Source: Microcystis aeruginosa Ma_SC_T_19800800_S464
Lineage (GTDB): Bacteria > Cyanobacteriota > Cyanobacteriia > Cyanobacteriales > Microcystaceae
NCBI GenBank assembly: GCA_007095785.1
Contig: SFBL01000146.1
Coordinates: forward strand, 1-49,605
Length of the DNA stretch: 49,605 nt
Reading direction: 5' to 3'
Below, piece after piece: positions 36,057 to 43,977 of this stretch. Made by a program: the position numbers and the translations under genes. How positions within the stretch are numbered: the stretch's first letter is position 1; each line of letters begins with the position of its first letter. The notes under the pieces were generated by a model. The model did no database searches and had not been told where the DNA came from. It worked only from the letters and a program-made list of their open reading frames with translations.

Positions 36057-36449
36057 TTAAACCTTGAGATTAGGGCAAATAAATTGATCGTCTTTTGCTG
36101 GTGTATCCGTCCATCCTTGCAGGGTTTCGGTTAATTGTTGACGCAATAAAAGCAATTGTTCCACTTGTTTATCGATCTCAGCAATATGTTTAATTAATTT
36201 TTCCTGAATATCTCCACAGGGTAATTCTCCATGGTCATGAATTACTAAACATTCGCGGATCTCTTGCAGACTCAAACCCAAAGATTGTAATCTCTTGACA
36301 AATAGCAAGCGATGGACAGTATCGGGAGTAAATAGGCGAAATTGTCCCTCTGTCCTCTCAGGGGACTGAATTAGTCCTAATTCCTCGTAATAACGAATTG
36401 TTTTAATTGAAACCCCACTTTCTAGGGAAAGTTGACCGATTTTGAGCAT
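36057..36449 (-). CDS. MerR family metal-type transcriptional regulator
   Basis: A 130-residue protein. The N-terminal winged helix-turn-helix reads KIGQLSLESGVSIKTIRYYEELGLI, followed by the long dimerisation helix. The effector region has Cys78 (RECLVIHDHGELPCGD, Cys at both ends) and a C-terminal FICPNLKV. Cys and His in this position indicate a metal sensor of the ZntR/CueR/PbrR class, but the pattern is not exactly any of them, so the metal is not known. The ribosome-binding site AAGGAG lies 9 bases before the ATG. It is the first gene of the operon and has a MerR-type promoter in front. Confidence 0.92.
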   Translation of the reverse strand: MLKIGQLSLESGVSIKTIRYYEELGLIQSPERTEGQFRLFTPDTVHRLLFVKRLQSLGLSLQEIRECLVIHDHGELPCGDIQEKLIKHIAEIDKQVEQLLLLRQQLTETLQGWTDTPAKDDQFICPNLKV

Positions 36450-36480
36450 TATTTTTGCTCCTTAATCCTATCGTTCCCCC

Positions 36481-36512
36481 ATGATAAAATCTCCCCCTGA
36501 CTGGAGAATCAA
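36481..36512 (-). promoter_or_regulatory. MerR-type promoter/operator of the merR operon
   Basis: On the minus strand, TTGATT (-35, at 36512-36507) and TATCAT (-10, at 36486-36481) are separated by 20 bases. In the spacer lies CTCCAGTCAGGGGGAG (36506-36491), a palindrome with CTCC/GGAG arms. An overlong 19-20 bp spacer with a palindrome is the hallmark of MerR-activated promoters. Transcription would start near 36474. Confidence 0.82.
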
Positions 36513-36533
36513 GGGGGGAAAGAAATATTTTTT

Positions 36534-37088
36534 TTAACTGACTTTACACTCAACCCCAAAACCGACCAAGAGAACTTTTTCTAAGGGTTCCCCCTCCTGG
36601 GGACGTTGATAGTTAATAATTTTGCGAATTCGCAGGTCTGGATTGATTAAAGTAATTGAATCCACGGAAACACTGCGAGTATAATTGGTGGTCATTAATA
36701 ACTCTCTGGTGGTGGAATCAAAGCGAAAAGCGGAGATAATTGGTCTTGCTTCTTCGTAGGCGCGATCACGGAGATAATCCCCTTCTAAATAACCGTTATT
36801 TTCTGCTTTAACCACAAATAAAAGATTAAGATTTTGTCGCACTTCTTCCCCTTTTTCCGAGATGGTATAGAAACCTAAATTAAACCCGGGGATAGTTTCT
36901 AAATCCGCAATATCAGCATAGTGATTATCTCTGAGAACTTTCTGTTTAATCTCCCTAGTGAGGGGTTGAATGAAGAATTCAGTACGGGAACGTTCCACTT
37001 CTTGAGCAGCTAGATAATGATAGGTTCTTTCTGTTTGCCAACTACCGACACAATAGGCAAAGAATTGCTGAAAAACTTCGGTATTCAT
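36534..37088 (-). CDS. CpcS/CpeS-family phycobiliprotein bilin lyase
   Basis: A 184-residue lipocalin-fold protein that attaches phycocyanobilin to phycobiliprotein cysteines. The N-terminus FQQFFAYCVGSWQTERTYHYL matches the family start; NLLFVVKAENNGYLEGDYLRD and the C-terminal INYQRPQEGEPLEKVLLVGFG are typical. The subtype (CpcS, CpcU or CpeU) cannot be settled by eye. It lies 33 bp after a glycosyltransferase gene on the same strand, and shares the space before merR. Confidence 0.88.
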   Translation of the reverse strand: MNTEVFQQFFAYCVGSWQTERTYHYLAAQEVERSRTEFFIQPLTREIKQKVLRDNHYADIADLETIPGFNLGFYTISEKGEEVRQNLNLLFVVKAENNGYLEGDYLRDRAYEEARPIISAFRFDSTTRELLMTTNYTRSVSVDSITLINPDLRIRKIINYQRPQEGEPLEKVLLVGFGVECKVS

Positions 37089-37121
37089 AGATGTAATTAT
37101 CCTCTTGCCAGTATCTTAATT

Positions 37122-38099
37122 TTAAGTTATTTTATCAGTAACTTGTTCCCTATTTTCAAAACCATAACAATCTCGAACCAGATAAAGTGGTCTACCCTTT
37201 ACTTCCTCATAAACCCTGCCAATATATTCGCCAATAATACCAAGAGTCAGTAATTGAATTCCTCCTAAAAATAAGACAGCAACCATCAGAGAAGCGTATC
37301 CGGGTACATCGATTCCTAAAATAATAGTCCTGAGCATTAAAAAACTAGCATAAACAAGACTAATAAATGCAATGATAAATCCTACATAGGTCCAGACCTT
37401 CAGAGGTAAAAAACTAAAAGAGGTAATACCATCGATGGCAAAATTCCATAATTTCCAGTAATTCCATTTAGTTTGTCCTTGATAGCGGGGTTCTCGATCG
37501 AATAAAATTGATGTCTGTTTATATCCCACCCAAGCAAATATTCCTTTCATAAATCTTTGACGTTCGGGCATCTTTTTAATTGATTCTACCACTCGGCGAT
37601 CGATTAAGCGAAAATCTCCCGTATTAGGGGGAATAGGAACCCGACTTAATTTATTAATGACTTGATAGAAACCTTCTGCGGTGAAACGTTTCAACCAACT
37701 TTCGCCAATTCTAACCCGACGGGACGCATAAACCACATCATAACCCTCGTGCCATTTTTCGATCATTTCGGCAATTAATTCGGGGGGATCTTGTAAATCA
37801 GCATCAATAGGAATAACTGCCATTCCTTGACTGTAATCAATTCCTGCTGACATGGCGATATCTTTACCAAAATTACGGGATAAATTAACCACTTTAATTT
37901 GTGGATAAAGTTGATGATATTCCAGGAGATTTTTGAGAGTATTGTCACGACTACCATCATTGACGCAAACGATCTCGTAACTGGTATTTAGTGCCTCTAA
38001 AACCGCTAAAAGTCGCCTAAAGAGAGCAGCGATATTTTCTTCCTCGTTATAGAGAGGAACAACAACAGATATTTTTACTGGTATTTGATTTGATAGCAT
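37122..38099 (-). CDS. Glycosyltransferase family 2, polyprenyl-phosphate sugar synthase type (GtrB-like)
   Basis: A 325-residue protein. The GT-A domain has ISVVVPLYNEEENI, the donor-site DGSRDNT, and the metal-binding DXD in IPIDADLQDPPE. Two C-terminal membrane helices (WTYVGFIIAFISLVYASF and SLMVAVLFLGGIQLLTLG) and the end IGEYIGRVYEEVKGRPLYLV are typical of GtrB/DPM1-like enzymes that load a sugar on a lipid carrier at the membrane. The start is ATG at 38099; the upstream TTG adds four residues. It is the last sugar gene of the minus-strand polysaccharide cluster. Confidence 0.92.
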   Translation of the reverse strand: MLSNQIPVKISVVVPLYNEEENIAALFRRLLAVLEALNTSYEIVCVNDGSRDNTLKNLLEYHQLYPQIKVVNLSRNFGKDIAMSAGIDYSQGMAVIPIDADLQDPPELIAEMIEKWHEGYDVVYASRRVRIGESWLKRFTAEGFYQVINKLSRVPIPPNTGDFRLIDRRVVESIKKMPERQRFMKGIFAWVGYKQTSILFDREPRYQGQTKWNYWKLWNFAIDGITSFSFLPLKVWTYVGFIIAFISLVYASFLMLRTIILGIDVPGYASLMVAVLFLGGIQLLTLGIIGEYIGRVYEEVKGRPLYLVRDCYGFENREQVTDKIT

Positions 38100-38129
38100 A
38101 TTAATTGACAAAAAAAATAGATAAATTAC

Positions 38130-39347
38130 CTAACAAATATCAGCAGTCAAAACTTGTTCGTACTTGGCAGCTACTTGCGGCCAAGTATAATTATCTTCGA
38201 TTAATTTGCGAGCATTTCTAGATAATTCTTCTCGCAACTCTGCCGATTCAAAAAGACGACTAATCGCCGTACAATATTCCTCAATATTATTAGCCCTTAA
38301 AGCCGCTAAAGGAACATTATTTCCCTCCACTGTTAATCCTTCTAAACCTCTATCGCTGGCCACCACAGGCACCCCCGCAGCCATAGATTCTAGGGTTTTA
38401 TTTTTAATACCAAAACCCGAACGCATTGCCACAACACAAATAGTAGCATGATGAAGATACTCGGCCATAGATGGAACTCGACCTGTGACAGTGATTTGAG
38501 AATTTTTTGTCAATTCTATGACCGATGGAGCAGGATTGGAGCCAACGATCATCAGAGTAACCTCAGGATATTTTTGTTGTAAAATAGGGAAAACTTCTAA
38601 ACTGAAAAAGCGTACTGCGTCTATATTAGAACCGTAATCTAGGCCTCCCGTCATAATGATTTGATAACCACTGGGATCGGTTTCTCGATAGGGGAACATT
38701 TCCAAGTCAACGCCGTTGGGAATTGCAACAACAGGGCGATCAATGTTCAACTCTTCCATCTGTTCCTTGTCTTCTGAAGTGGTGACAACTATAGTGTTGA
38801 ATTTCTGACAAAATCTCCGTTCATAACGTTCGAGAAGTGGCAGATACAATGTATCTCGAATAGGATGAGGACTGACTCCTATTTCTAATTGATTCTTGCA
38901 GGTTCTGTAGGCTGAACTATGTATATTTACTATAGTTTTAAGCTTTTTTTGCCAATGGGGTCGGACAAAGATCTCATTAACGCTATGCTCACAAGTAATA
39001 ACATCAAATTTTTGACTATCAATGGCATGATCAAGCCAAAATTGAATATCAGCACTATATATATGTCGAACGTTGGGAGGAGTACCTTCCATTATAAAAT
39101 CATAAAAACGATTTATTTTGCCTAAAATACTAGGGTTGGGAGAATTGGAATAGGGAAATATCTTTACCTCCTTAACAAATCTTTCCAAAGCTTCAATATC
39201 AGTCCTACTAACATCCGAATTTGGTCGAGTCATGATCGTGACTTCATGATTCTTACTCAGGTGTTTTAAAAGATTGAAGGTTCTAACTTGAGTTCCTCCT
39301 CTGGTTGGGGGATAGGGAAAGGCGGAACTAATCATTATGATATTCAT
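38130..39347 (-). CDS. Glycosyltransferase family 4 (GT-B fold)
   Basis: A 405-residue protein. The start MNIIMISSAFPYPPTRGGTQVRTFNLL is the GT4 acceptor-domain signature. The second domain reads GGLDYGSNIDAVRFF and KNKTLESMAAGVPVVASDRGLEGL, where E and the G-rich loop bind the donor nucleotide. Its acceptor and donor are unknown. The ATG at 39347 lies two bases after the gmd stop; the in-frame extension to 39416 lies within gmd, so the shorter start was chosen. Confidence 0.92.
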   Translation of the reverse strand: MNIIMISSAFPYPPTRGGTQVRTFNLLKHLSKNHEVTIMTRPNSDVSRTDIEALERFVKEVKIFPYSNSPNPSILGKINRFYDFIMEGTPPNVRHIYSADIQFWLDHAIDSQKFDVITCEHSVNEIFVRPHWQKKLKTIVNIHSSAYRTCKNQLEIGVSPHPIRDTLYLPLLERYERRFCQKFNTIVVTTSEDKEQMEELNIDRPVVAIPNGVDLEMFPYRETDPSGYQIIMTGGLDYGSNIDAVRFFSLEVFPILQQKYPEVTLMIVGSNPAPSVIELTKNSQITVTGRVPSMAEYLHHATICVVAMRSGFGIKNKTLESMAAGVPVVASDRGLEGLTVEGNNVPLAALRANNIEEYCTAISRLFESAELREELSRNARKLIEDNYTWPQVAAKYEQVLTADIC

Positions 39348-39349
39348 AG

Positions 39350-40309
39350 CTATTTCTCTAAACGATTTTCTACCATCATGCGGACAATATCGGTCATTTT
39401 GTATCGTGCTTGCCAACCTAATTTTTCCTTAGCTTTGCCTGGATTACCGCGACTAATAGCTAAATCTGTTGGTCTTAATAAACTTCGATCTGAGATTACA
39501 TGATCTTGCCAATTTAAGCCAACAGTAGCAAAAGCTGTGGCGACAAAATCCTCTAGTTTTGAACTTTCTCCCGTGGCAATGACGTAATCATCGGGTTGCT
39601 CCTGTTGCAGCATTAAATACATCGCTTCAACGTACTCCGGCGCCCAACCCCAATCCCTTTGAATATCCATATTTCCTAAGTGCAAAGTTTCGGGACTTCC
39701 CTGGTCAATTCTAGCTACGGCAGCGATAATTTTTTGGGTAACAAAGCGCTCGGGACGCAGGGGAGATTCATGATTGAAAAGTATGCCTGAACAGGCAAAA
39801 ATTCCGTAGGCTTCTCGATAATTAGCCACTTCCCAAAAAGCCGCCGATTTGGCCACAGCGTAGGGACTGCGAGGACGAAAAGGGGTATTTTCATCGGCAG
39901 AATTATCGCCAATATCCCCGAAACATTCACTCGATCCAGCATTATATAATTTAATTTTTGCTCCAGTAAATCGAATTGCTTCTAAAAGATTTAAGGTTCC
40001 CGTGGCAATACTTTCTAAGGTTTCCACCGGCTGCTCAAAAGATAAACCCACAGAACTTTGTCCAGCCAAATTATAGATCTCATCGGGCTGAATTTTAATT
40101 AAGACCTGTAGGACACTGCGAAAGTCATTCAGTGCCATCGATTCTAGTTTTACCTGTTCCTTGATTCCCAAACGCTTCAGGTTACTAAAAGAGGACATTT
40201 GGGCATCCCGGGAGGTGCCAGAAACTGTATAGCCGGCTTTTAACAGTAATTCGGCTAGGTAGGCTCCGTCCTGCCCCGATATACCACAAATTAACGCTTT
40301 TTTACCCAT
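39350..40309 (-). CDS. gmd: GDP-mannose 4,6-dehydratase
   Basis: A 319-residue short-chain dehydrogenase/reductase. The N-terminus KALICGISGQDGAYLAELLL is the Gmd-type NADP loop. The active site has SSECFGDIG and the YxxxK catalytic pair in SPYAVAKSAAFW, then IFACSGILFNHESPLRPERFV. It converts GDP-mannose to GDP-4-keto-6-deoxymannose, the precursor of fucose, rhamnose and related sugars. No GDP-fucose synthase or reductase is nearby. It lies in the middle of the polysaccharide cluster, tightly followed by a GT4 gene. Confidence 0.9.
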   Translation of the reverse strand: MGKKALICGISGQDGAYLAELLLKAGYTVSGTSRDAQMSSFSNLKRLGIKEQVKLESMALNDFRSVLQVLIKIQPDEIYNLAGQSSVGLSFEQPVETLESIATGTLNLLEAIRFTGAKIKLYNAGSSECFGDIGDNSADENTPFRPRSPYAVAKSAAFWEVANYREAYGIFACSGILFNHESPLRPERFVTQKIIAAVARIDQGSPETLHLGNMDIQRDWGWAPEYVEAMYLMLQQEQPDDYVIATGESSKLEDFVATAFATVGLNWQDHVISDRSLLRPTDLAISRGNPGKAKEKLGWQARYKMTDIVRMMVENRLEK

Positions 40310-40323
40310 TTATTTACAATAAT

Positions 40324-41244
40324 TTACTTTTGAGGGTTTAACATCGCTTTGGCGGCTTCGCTTAAATAACCGATTTGTCCGTAGGCATAGAGAAGATTAT
40401 CAAAGCTTGTAGCAGGATCATTGATAAATTTGACAGATTTAACCAATCCTCTCACAAAACGCTCACCTCCTCGCCTAAATTGAGCCAATCCCGTTCTTCC
40501 TGCCACTTCTTCCCGGTAGTGTTCGCTGATGCCTTGCCACCAACTGCGACGCATAAACCATTGACGATTGATTCTTTCTGGGGCAACATTGTGTTCCACC
40601 AATGCCTCGGGAAAATAGCCCACTTGCCATCCCTGGGCGAGTGCCAGTTCCGTAGTGTATAATTCCTCGTTAGAGAGGAGTTTTTTGCCAATTCTTCCTA
40701 AATTAGGGTCAAAACCGCCAATTTTCTCCCAGAAATCCCGCCGAATTGAGTAATTAACCCCTCGCGGAGTTAAATCCGCTTGGCTAATGTATAACACATT
40801 GTCGCCCAAATCGAAAGCCCCTAAACCCGCTGCTAACTCATCGGATAACCAATTGGGTTGACTGTAGCCTTGCGGCCAAATTAAGGTGACTTTTCCCCCC
40901 GCTACTGCCAGTTTTTCGTTATTTTCGTAAGCATTTAACATAATTTGCAACCATTGAGGACTTGCGATCGCATCGTCATCCAAATAAGCTAAAATCGGCG
41001 CTCTAGTTTCCTTCGCCCCGCGATTTCTGGCGGTAGATAGCCCTAAAATAGGTTCGTAAACGTATTTTAGCCGCCCATCTCCCAGACGAGACTCGGCCAC
41101 TTGACGGGTTTTATCGGTAGATGCGTTATCAACCACTAAAATCTCACAATCTGGGCAGGTTTGCGCCAAAAGACTATCGATCGCTCCTTCTAGGTAGTGA
41201 TCGCGGTTGTGGGTACAGATAATCCCTGCTATCTTAGGAGCCAT
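40324..41244 (-). CDS. Glycosyltransferase family 2
   Basis: A 306-residue GT-A enzyme. Motifs are AGIICTHNRDHYLEGAIDSLLAQ, EILVVDNASTDKT, and the DXD in ILAYLDDDAIASPQW. It continues with FWEKIGGFDPNLGRIGKKLLSNEE, the acceptor-side ED-like motif. There is no membrane anchor. It starts the minus-strand polysaccharide cluster; ATG at 41244 is preferred over a TTG three codons upstream. The promoter would lie in the repeat-rich spacer 41245-41486. Confidence 0.9.
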   Translation of the reverse strand: MAPKIAGIICTHNRDHYLEGAIDSLLAQTCPDCEILVVDNASTDKTRQVAESRLGDGRLKYVYEPILGLSTARNRGAKETRAPILAYLDDDAIASPQWLQIMLNAYENNEKLAVAGGKVTLIWPQGYSQPNWLSDELAAGLGAFDLGDNVLYISQADLTPRGVNYSIRRDFWEKIGGFDPNLGRIGKKLLSNEELYTTELALAQGWQVGYFPEALVEHNVAPERINRQWFMRRSWWQGISEHYREEVAGRTGLAQFRRGGERFVRGLVKSVKFINDPATSFDNLLYAYGQIGYLSEAAKAMLNPQK

Positions 41245-41316
41245 GGCTATCAAGGTTACTCATTCAATACTCTAAAACTTAACATTCCTTTGCAAAAATG
41301 TAAAAATACTTTTAAA

Positions 41317-41353
41317 GCCGTCAGCCGTCAGCCGTCAGCCGTCAGCCGTCAGC
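41317..41353. repeat. GCCGTCA heptamer tandem repeat (5 copies)
   Basis: Five perfect copies of GCCGTCA lie in the spacer between two divergent glycosyltransferase genes. It is a short tandem repeat of the kind frequent in cyanobacterial intergenic DNA. Confidence 0.9.
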
Positions 41354-41413
41354 TAGATAATAGTGATGATAACTAGAAAAATGGCCAATTAATTGCCTTT
41401 CTCAAGTAACAAG

Positions 41414-41480
41414 CTGATTACTGATAACTGATTACTGATTACTGATAACTGATCACTGATCACTGATTACTGATTACTGA
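41414..41480. repeat. CTGATTA-type heptamer array next to a start codon
   Basis: About nine and a half 7-bp units (CTGATTA, CTGATAA, CTGATCA) end 6 bp before the ATG of the glycosyltransferase at 41487. The array fills the place where a ribosome-binding site and promoter would be expected. Confidence 0.88.
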
Positions 41481-41486
41481 AATATT

Positions 41487-42470
41487 ATGCCGAAAGTAAC
41501 TGTTTGTATTCCCACCTATAACCGCGCCGATTATCTCACCTATTCGATTAATAGTGTCTTGCGGCAGACTTATGAAGATTTTGAGTTAATTGTCTGTGAT
41601 GACGGTTCTTCTGATCGAACCCCAGAAGTGGTGGCAGCATTTGAGGATTCGAGAATAATTTATCTGCGTCATCCCCAAAATATGGGCAGAAGTTTAAATA
41701 TGCGATCAGGTTTTACGGCTGCTCGGGGAGAATATTTTATTAAATTCGATGATGACGATGGACTAACTCCTGAATTTTTAGCGAAAACTGTCCCTATTTT
41801 AGATCAAGAAAAAAACGTTGATTTTGTCTGTACCGATCACTGGATTATTGATAAATTTGGACAAAGAGTTGTATCAGCAACAAAAAAAAATTCAGCAAAA
41901 TGGGGCAAAGATAGATTACAACAAGGGATTATTCCTGATTTAGAAAGACAAACTTTTTTCTATAAAAGTTTACAGGTGGGTTCGACTCTTTTTCGTTATC
42001 AATCTTTGGCCGATGTGGATTATATGCGCCCTCAAGCGGATGGTTGTGAAGATTTTGATTTATTAGTGCGTTTAGCTTTAGCGGGAAAACAAGCTTATTT
42101 TCTGCCGGAATTATTAATGGAATATCGTTTTCATGGGGGTCAAACTAGCTTAAAACAAGCGGTTCACTTTTTGCAAGCAAACTTGTTTTGTACAGAAAGT
42201 TATCACTTTAATGATGTAAAGTTAGAAGAGGAAAGAGTGAAAAGGATGGCTTTTTTAGAGGAATGTTTGGGAATAAAATTAATTGAAAAGGGAGAAACCG
42301 AAGCTGGGCGAGTTTTAATAGAAAAAGCCTCGCAATTGTCAGGAAAATCCCGACGGGCCAGACTAGGTTTACTGCTTTCCTATTTACCTCTGAACTTGAG
42401 ACAATTAGCTTTTCAAGGTTTCCGTCAACTACGCCCCAAAGATTACACCGAACAGGTAAGAGCCGTGTAA
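41487..42470 (+). CDS. Glycosyltransferase family 2
   Basis: A 327-residue GT-A enzyme with KVTVCIPTYNRADYLTYSIN, ELIVCDDGSSDRT and the metal-binding FIKFDDDDGLTPEF. The acceptor motif DGCEDFDLLVRLAL follows, and a helical C-terminal region (about 240-325) resembles other family members of extracellular polysaccharide clusters. No membrane segment is seen. It is divergent from the other polysaccharide genes. No Shine-Dalgarno sequence is visible because a heptamer array ends 6 bp upstream. Confidence 0.9.
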   Translation: MPKVTVCIPTYNRADYLTYSINSVLRQTYEDFELIVCDDGSSDRTPEVVAAFEDSRIIYLRHPQNMGRSLNMRSGFTAARGEYFIKFDDDDGLTPEFLAKTVPILDQEKNVDFVCTDHWIIDKFGQRVVSATKKNSAKWGKDRLQQGIIPDLERQTFFYKSLQVGSTLFRYQSLADVDYMRPQADGCEDFDLLVRLALAGKQAYFLPELLMEYRFHGGQTSLKQAVHFLQANLFCTESYHFNDVKLEEERVKRMAFLEECLGIKLIEKGETEAGRVLIEKASQLSGKSRRARLGLLLSYLPLNLRQLAFQGFRQLRPKDYTEQVRAV

Positions 42471-42479
42471 TCTATAATT

Positions 42480-42582
42480 TATAGCAGTTATCTTATCTGG
42501 TCGGGTAGGAAGTTTTCGTTTTCGGGAGCCGGTTCTCCATACCAAATTAGGTTACACTTTATCTTTAGTGGGAAACGCTGCC
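42480..42582. repeat. Dispersed repeat B, full copy in inverted orientation
   Basis: It starts ATAGCAGTTATCTTATC and ends AAGATAAAGTG-complement bases followed by GGAAACGCTG. It matches the complement of 15143-15203 and resembles 19375-19478. It fills the gap between the glycosyltransferase gene and folB. Confidence 0.7.
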
Positions 42583-42603
42583 AGTTTTTTAACTTAACTA
42601 TCT

Positions 42604-42960
42604 ATGGATACTATTCACGTTACAGGAATTCGTGCCTACGGTTACACAGGATATCTGGCCGAAGAACAGGTTTTAGGTCAATGGTTTGAGGTGGATTTAT
42701 CCCTAGAAGTTGATATCAGCATTGCTGGCAAAAGTGACGCAATTGAAGATACCCTAGATTATCGACAGGCGATCAAAATTGTCAAACACCAGATTGAAAC
42801 CGGCAAATTTGCCCTAGTGGAAAAATTGGCCACGGTTATCGCTGAGGATATCCTACAACTCGAGGGCGTGCGACAGGTAAGAGTACAATTATCGAAACCC
42901 GCCGCCCCAATTCCCAATTTCACCGGTAAAATCACCATTGATATTACTAGATCTCGTTGA
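42604..42960 (+). CDS. folB: Dihydroneopterin aldolase
   Basis: A 118-residue enzyme of folate biosynthesis that cleaves 7,8-dihydroneopterin to 6-hydroxymethyl-dihydropterin and glycolaldehyde. It has GYTGYLAEEQVLGQWFEVDLSL with the substrate-binding Glu, the DTLDYRQA segment with the conserved Tyr, and the catalytic Lys in VQLSKPAAPIP. Length and layout are standard. Its end overlaps the convergent FMN reductase gene by 14 bp. Confidence 0.94.
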   Translation: MDTIHVTGIRAYGYTGYLAEEQVLGQWFEVDLSLEVDISIAGKSDAIEDTLDYRQAIKIVKHQIETGKFALVEKLATVIAEDILQLEGVRQVRVQLSKPAAPIPNFTGKITIDITRSR

Positions 42961-43489
42961 GTTTACGGGTATTATCGACTAAACTTGCAGCAAAAGCGTC
43001 AAAACGTTGGGAAAGCTTCTCGTCAAGGATTTTTCCTTCTTCGTTGAAGACTTTCCACGCTTGTCCTAAGCTAATTTGTTCGGGAATTACCCAAGCATGA
43101 ACCCAACGGAGAATGATTCTTAAATCATTGAGGGCGTTACTATTGGATTGACCGCCTAAAACACTGATTAATCCAGCAACCTTTCCCGATAACTCCTCAA
43201 AACTCATTAAATCTAGGGCATTCTTCATCACACCACTGACACTGCCATGATATTCCGGTGTCGCCAAAATTAATCCCGCTGCCGATTTAACCGTTTGCTG
43301 CATTTTGGCCACATCGGGATAGTCAGAATAGTCATCTCCCCCGTTACAGAAGGGTAAAGAGAGTTTTCTCAGGTCAATTATCTCCGTTTCTACTCCTAAC
43401 GCCGCTACTCGACTGATAGCAACTTCTAACGCCATCGCACTATAGGATCCAGGGCGTAAACTGCCATTAATACCAACGATTTTGATCAT
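42947..43489 (-). CDS. NADPH-dependent FMN reductase
   Basis: A 180-residue flavodoxin-fold protein. FMN-binding loops are GINGSLRPGSYSAMA and LATPEYHGSVSGVMKNALDLMS. The family includes chromate, azo and quinone reductases; the substrate is not known. The gene is monocistronic and convergent with folB. Upstream, 43490-43650 shows only short low-complexity sequence and the ribosome-binding region of the next gene. Confidence 0.92.
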   Translation of the reverse strand: MIKIVGINGSLRPGSYSAMALEVAISRVAALGVETEIIDLRKLSLPFCNGGDDYSDYPDVAKMQQTVKSAAGLILATPEYHGSVSGVMKNALDLMSFEELSGKVAGLISVLGGQSNSNALNDLRIILRWVHAWVIPEQISLGQAWKVFNEEGKILDEKLSQRFDAFAASLVDNTRKLNEI

Positions 43490-43650
43490 AGAACTTATAC
43501 AAACTCATAACGACTACATATAAGCTAACAAAAAAAGAGACAATTGGGGCAAGCTTAGTTAAAAAAATATGTGGATGGGGCGGGGGGAGCGATCGATCTA
43601 AGTTTTAATAGGAGTAGAAAGAAAGATTTATTCCATTTCCCCTCATTGCC

Positions 43651-43977
43651 ATGCCAGAATTTCTCGATTTTCTCAAACATAAATATGCCTATGTGGCTAT
43701 TGGTGAATTTAAACCGGGGTGTTTTTCCGAGGCCCAAAAACTCTACGAAAAGGCCGTTTCCACCTATTCTACGGGATTCCAGGGAGCTTTTCTGTTGCAA
43801 AAACCCGGAACCGACGAAGGAATTGCCGTAATCATCTGGGATAAAATCGATGATATGGAGGCAAATAAAAGCGAAGCCCATGAATTATTGCTGAAATCCA
43901 TGGCTCCCCTGTTTGTGAAACCGCCTGTCACCGATTTTTACGAAGTATGTAGCGAGATAGAAGGTTCCCCCATTTAG
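43651..43977 (+). CDS. Small ABM-fold (antibiotic biosynthesis monooxygenase-like) protein
   Basis: A 108-residue protein of dimeric alpha-beta barrel type: AYVAIGEFKPGCFSEAQKLYEKAVSTY (strand-helix), GAFLLQKPGTDEGIAVIIWD (strand pair), then FYEVCSEIE. The layout is like ABM/DUF family proteins, which bind heme or small molecules. The function is unknown. Its TAG stop overlaps the stop codon of the convergent rhomboid gene. Confidence 0.75.
   Translation: MPEFLDFLKHKYAYVAIGEFKPGCFSEAQKLYEKAVSTYSTGFQGAFLLQKPGTDEGIAVIIWDKIDDMEANKSEAHELLLKSMAPLFVKPPVTDFYEVCSEIEGSPI

Noticed and set aside
41317-41480. CRISPR-like array
   Set aside because: Units are 7 bp in direct tandem without spacers, and no cas genes are present; this is a short tandem repeat.
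43555-43881. 108-codon minus-strand frame opposite the ABM-like gene
   Set aside because: The plus-strand frame at 43651 has a coherent alpha-beta fold pattern; the minus one does not.
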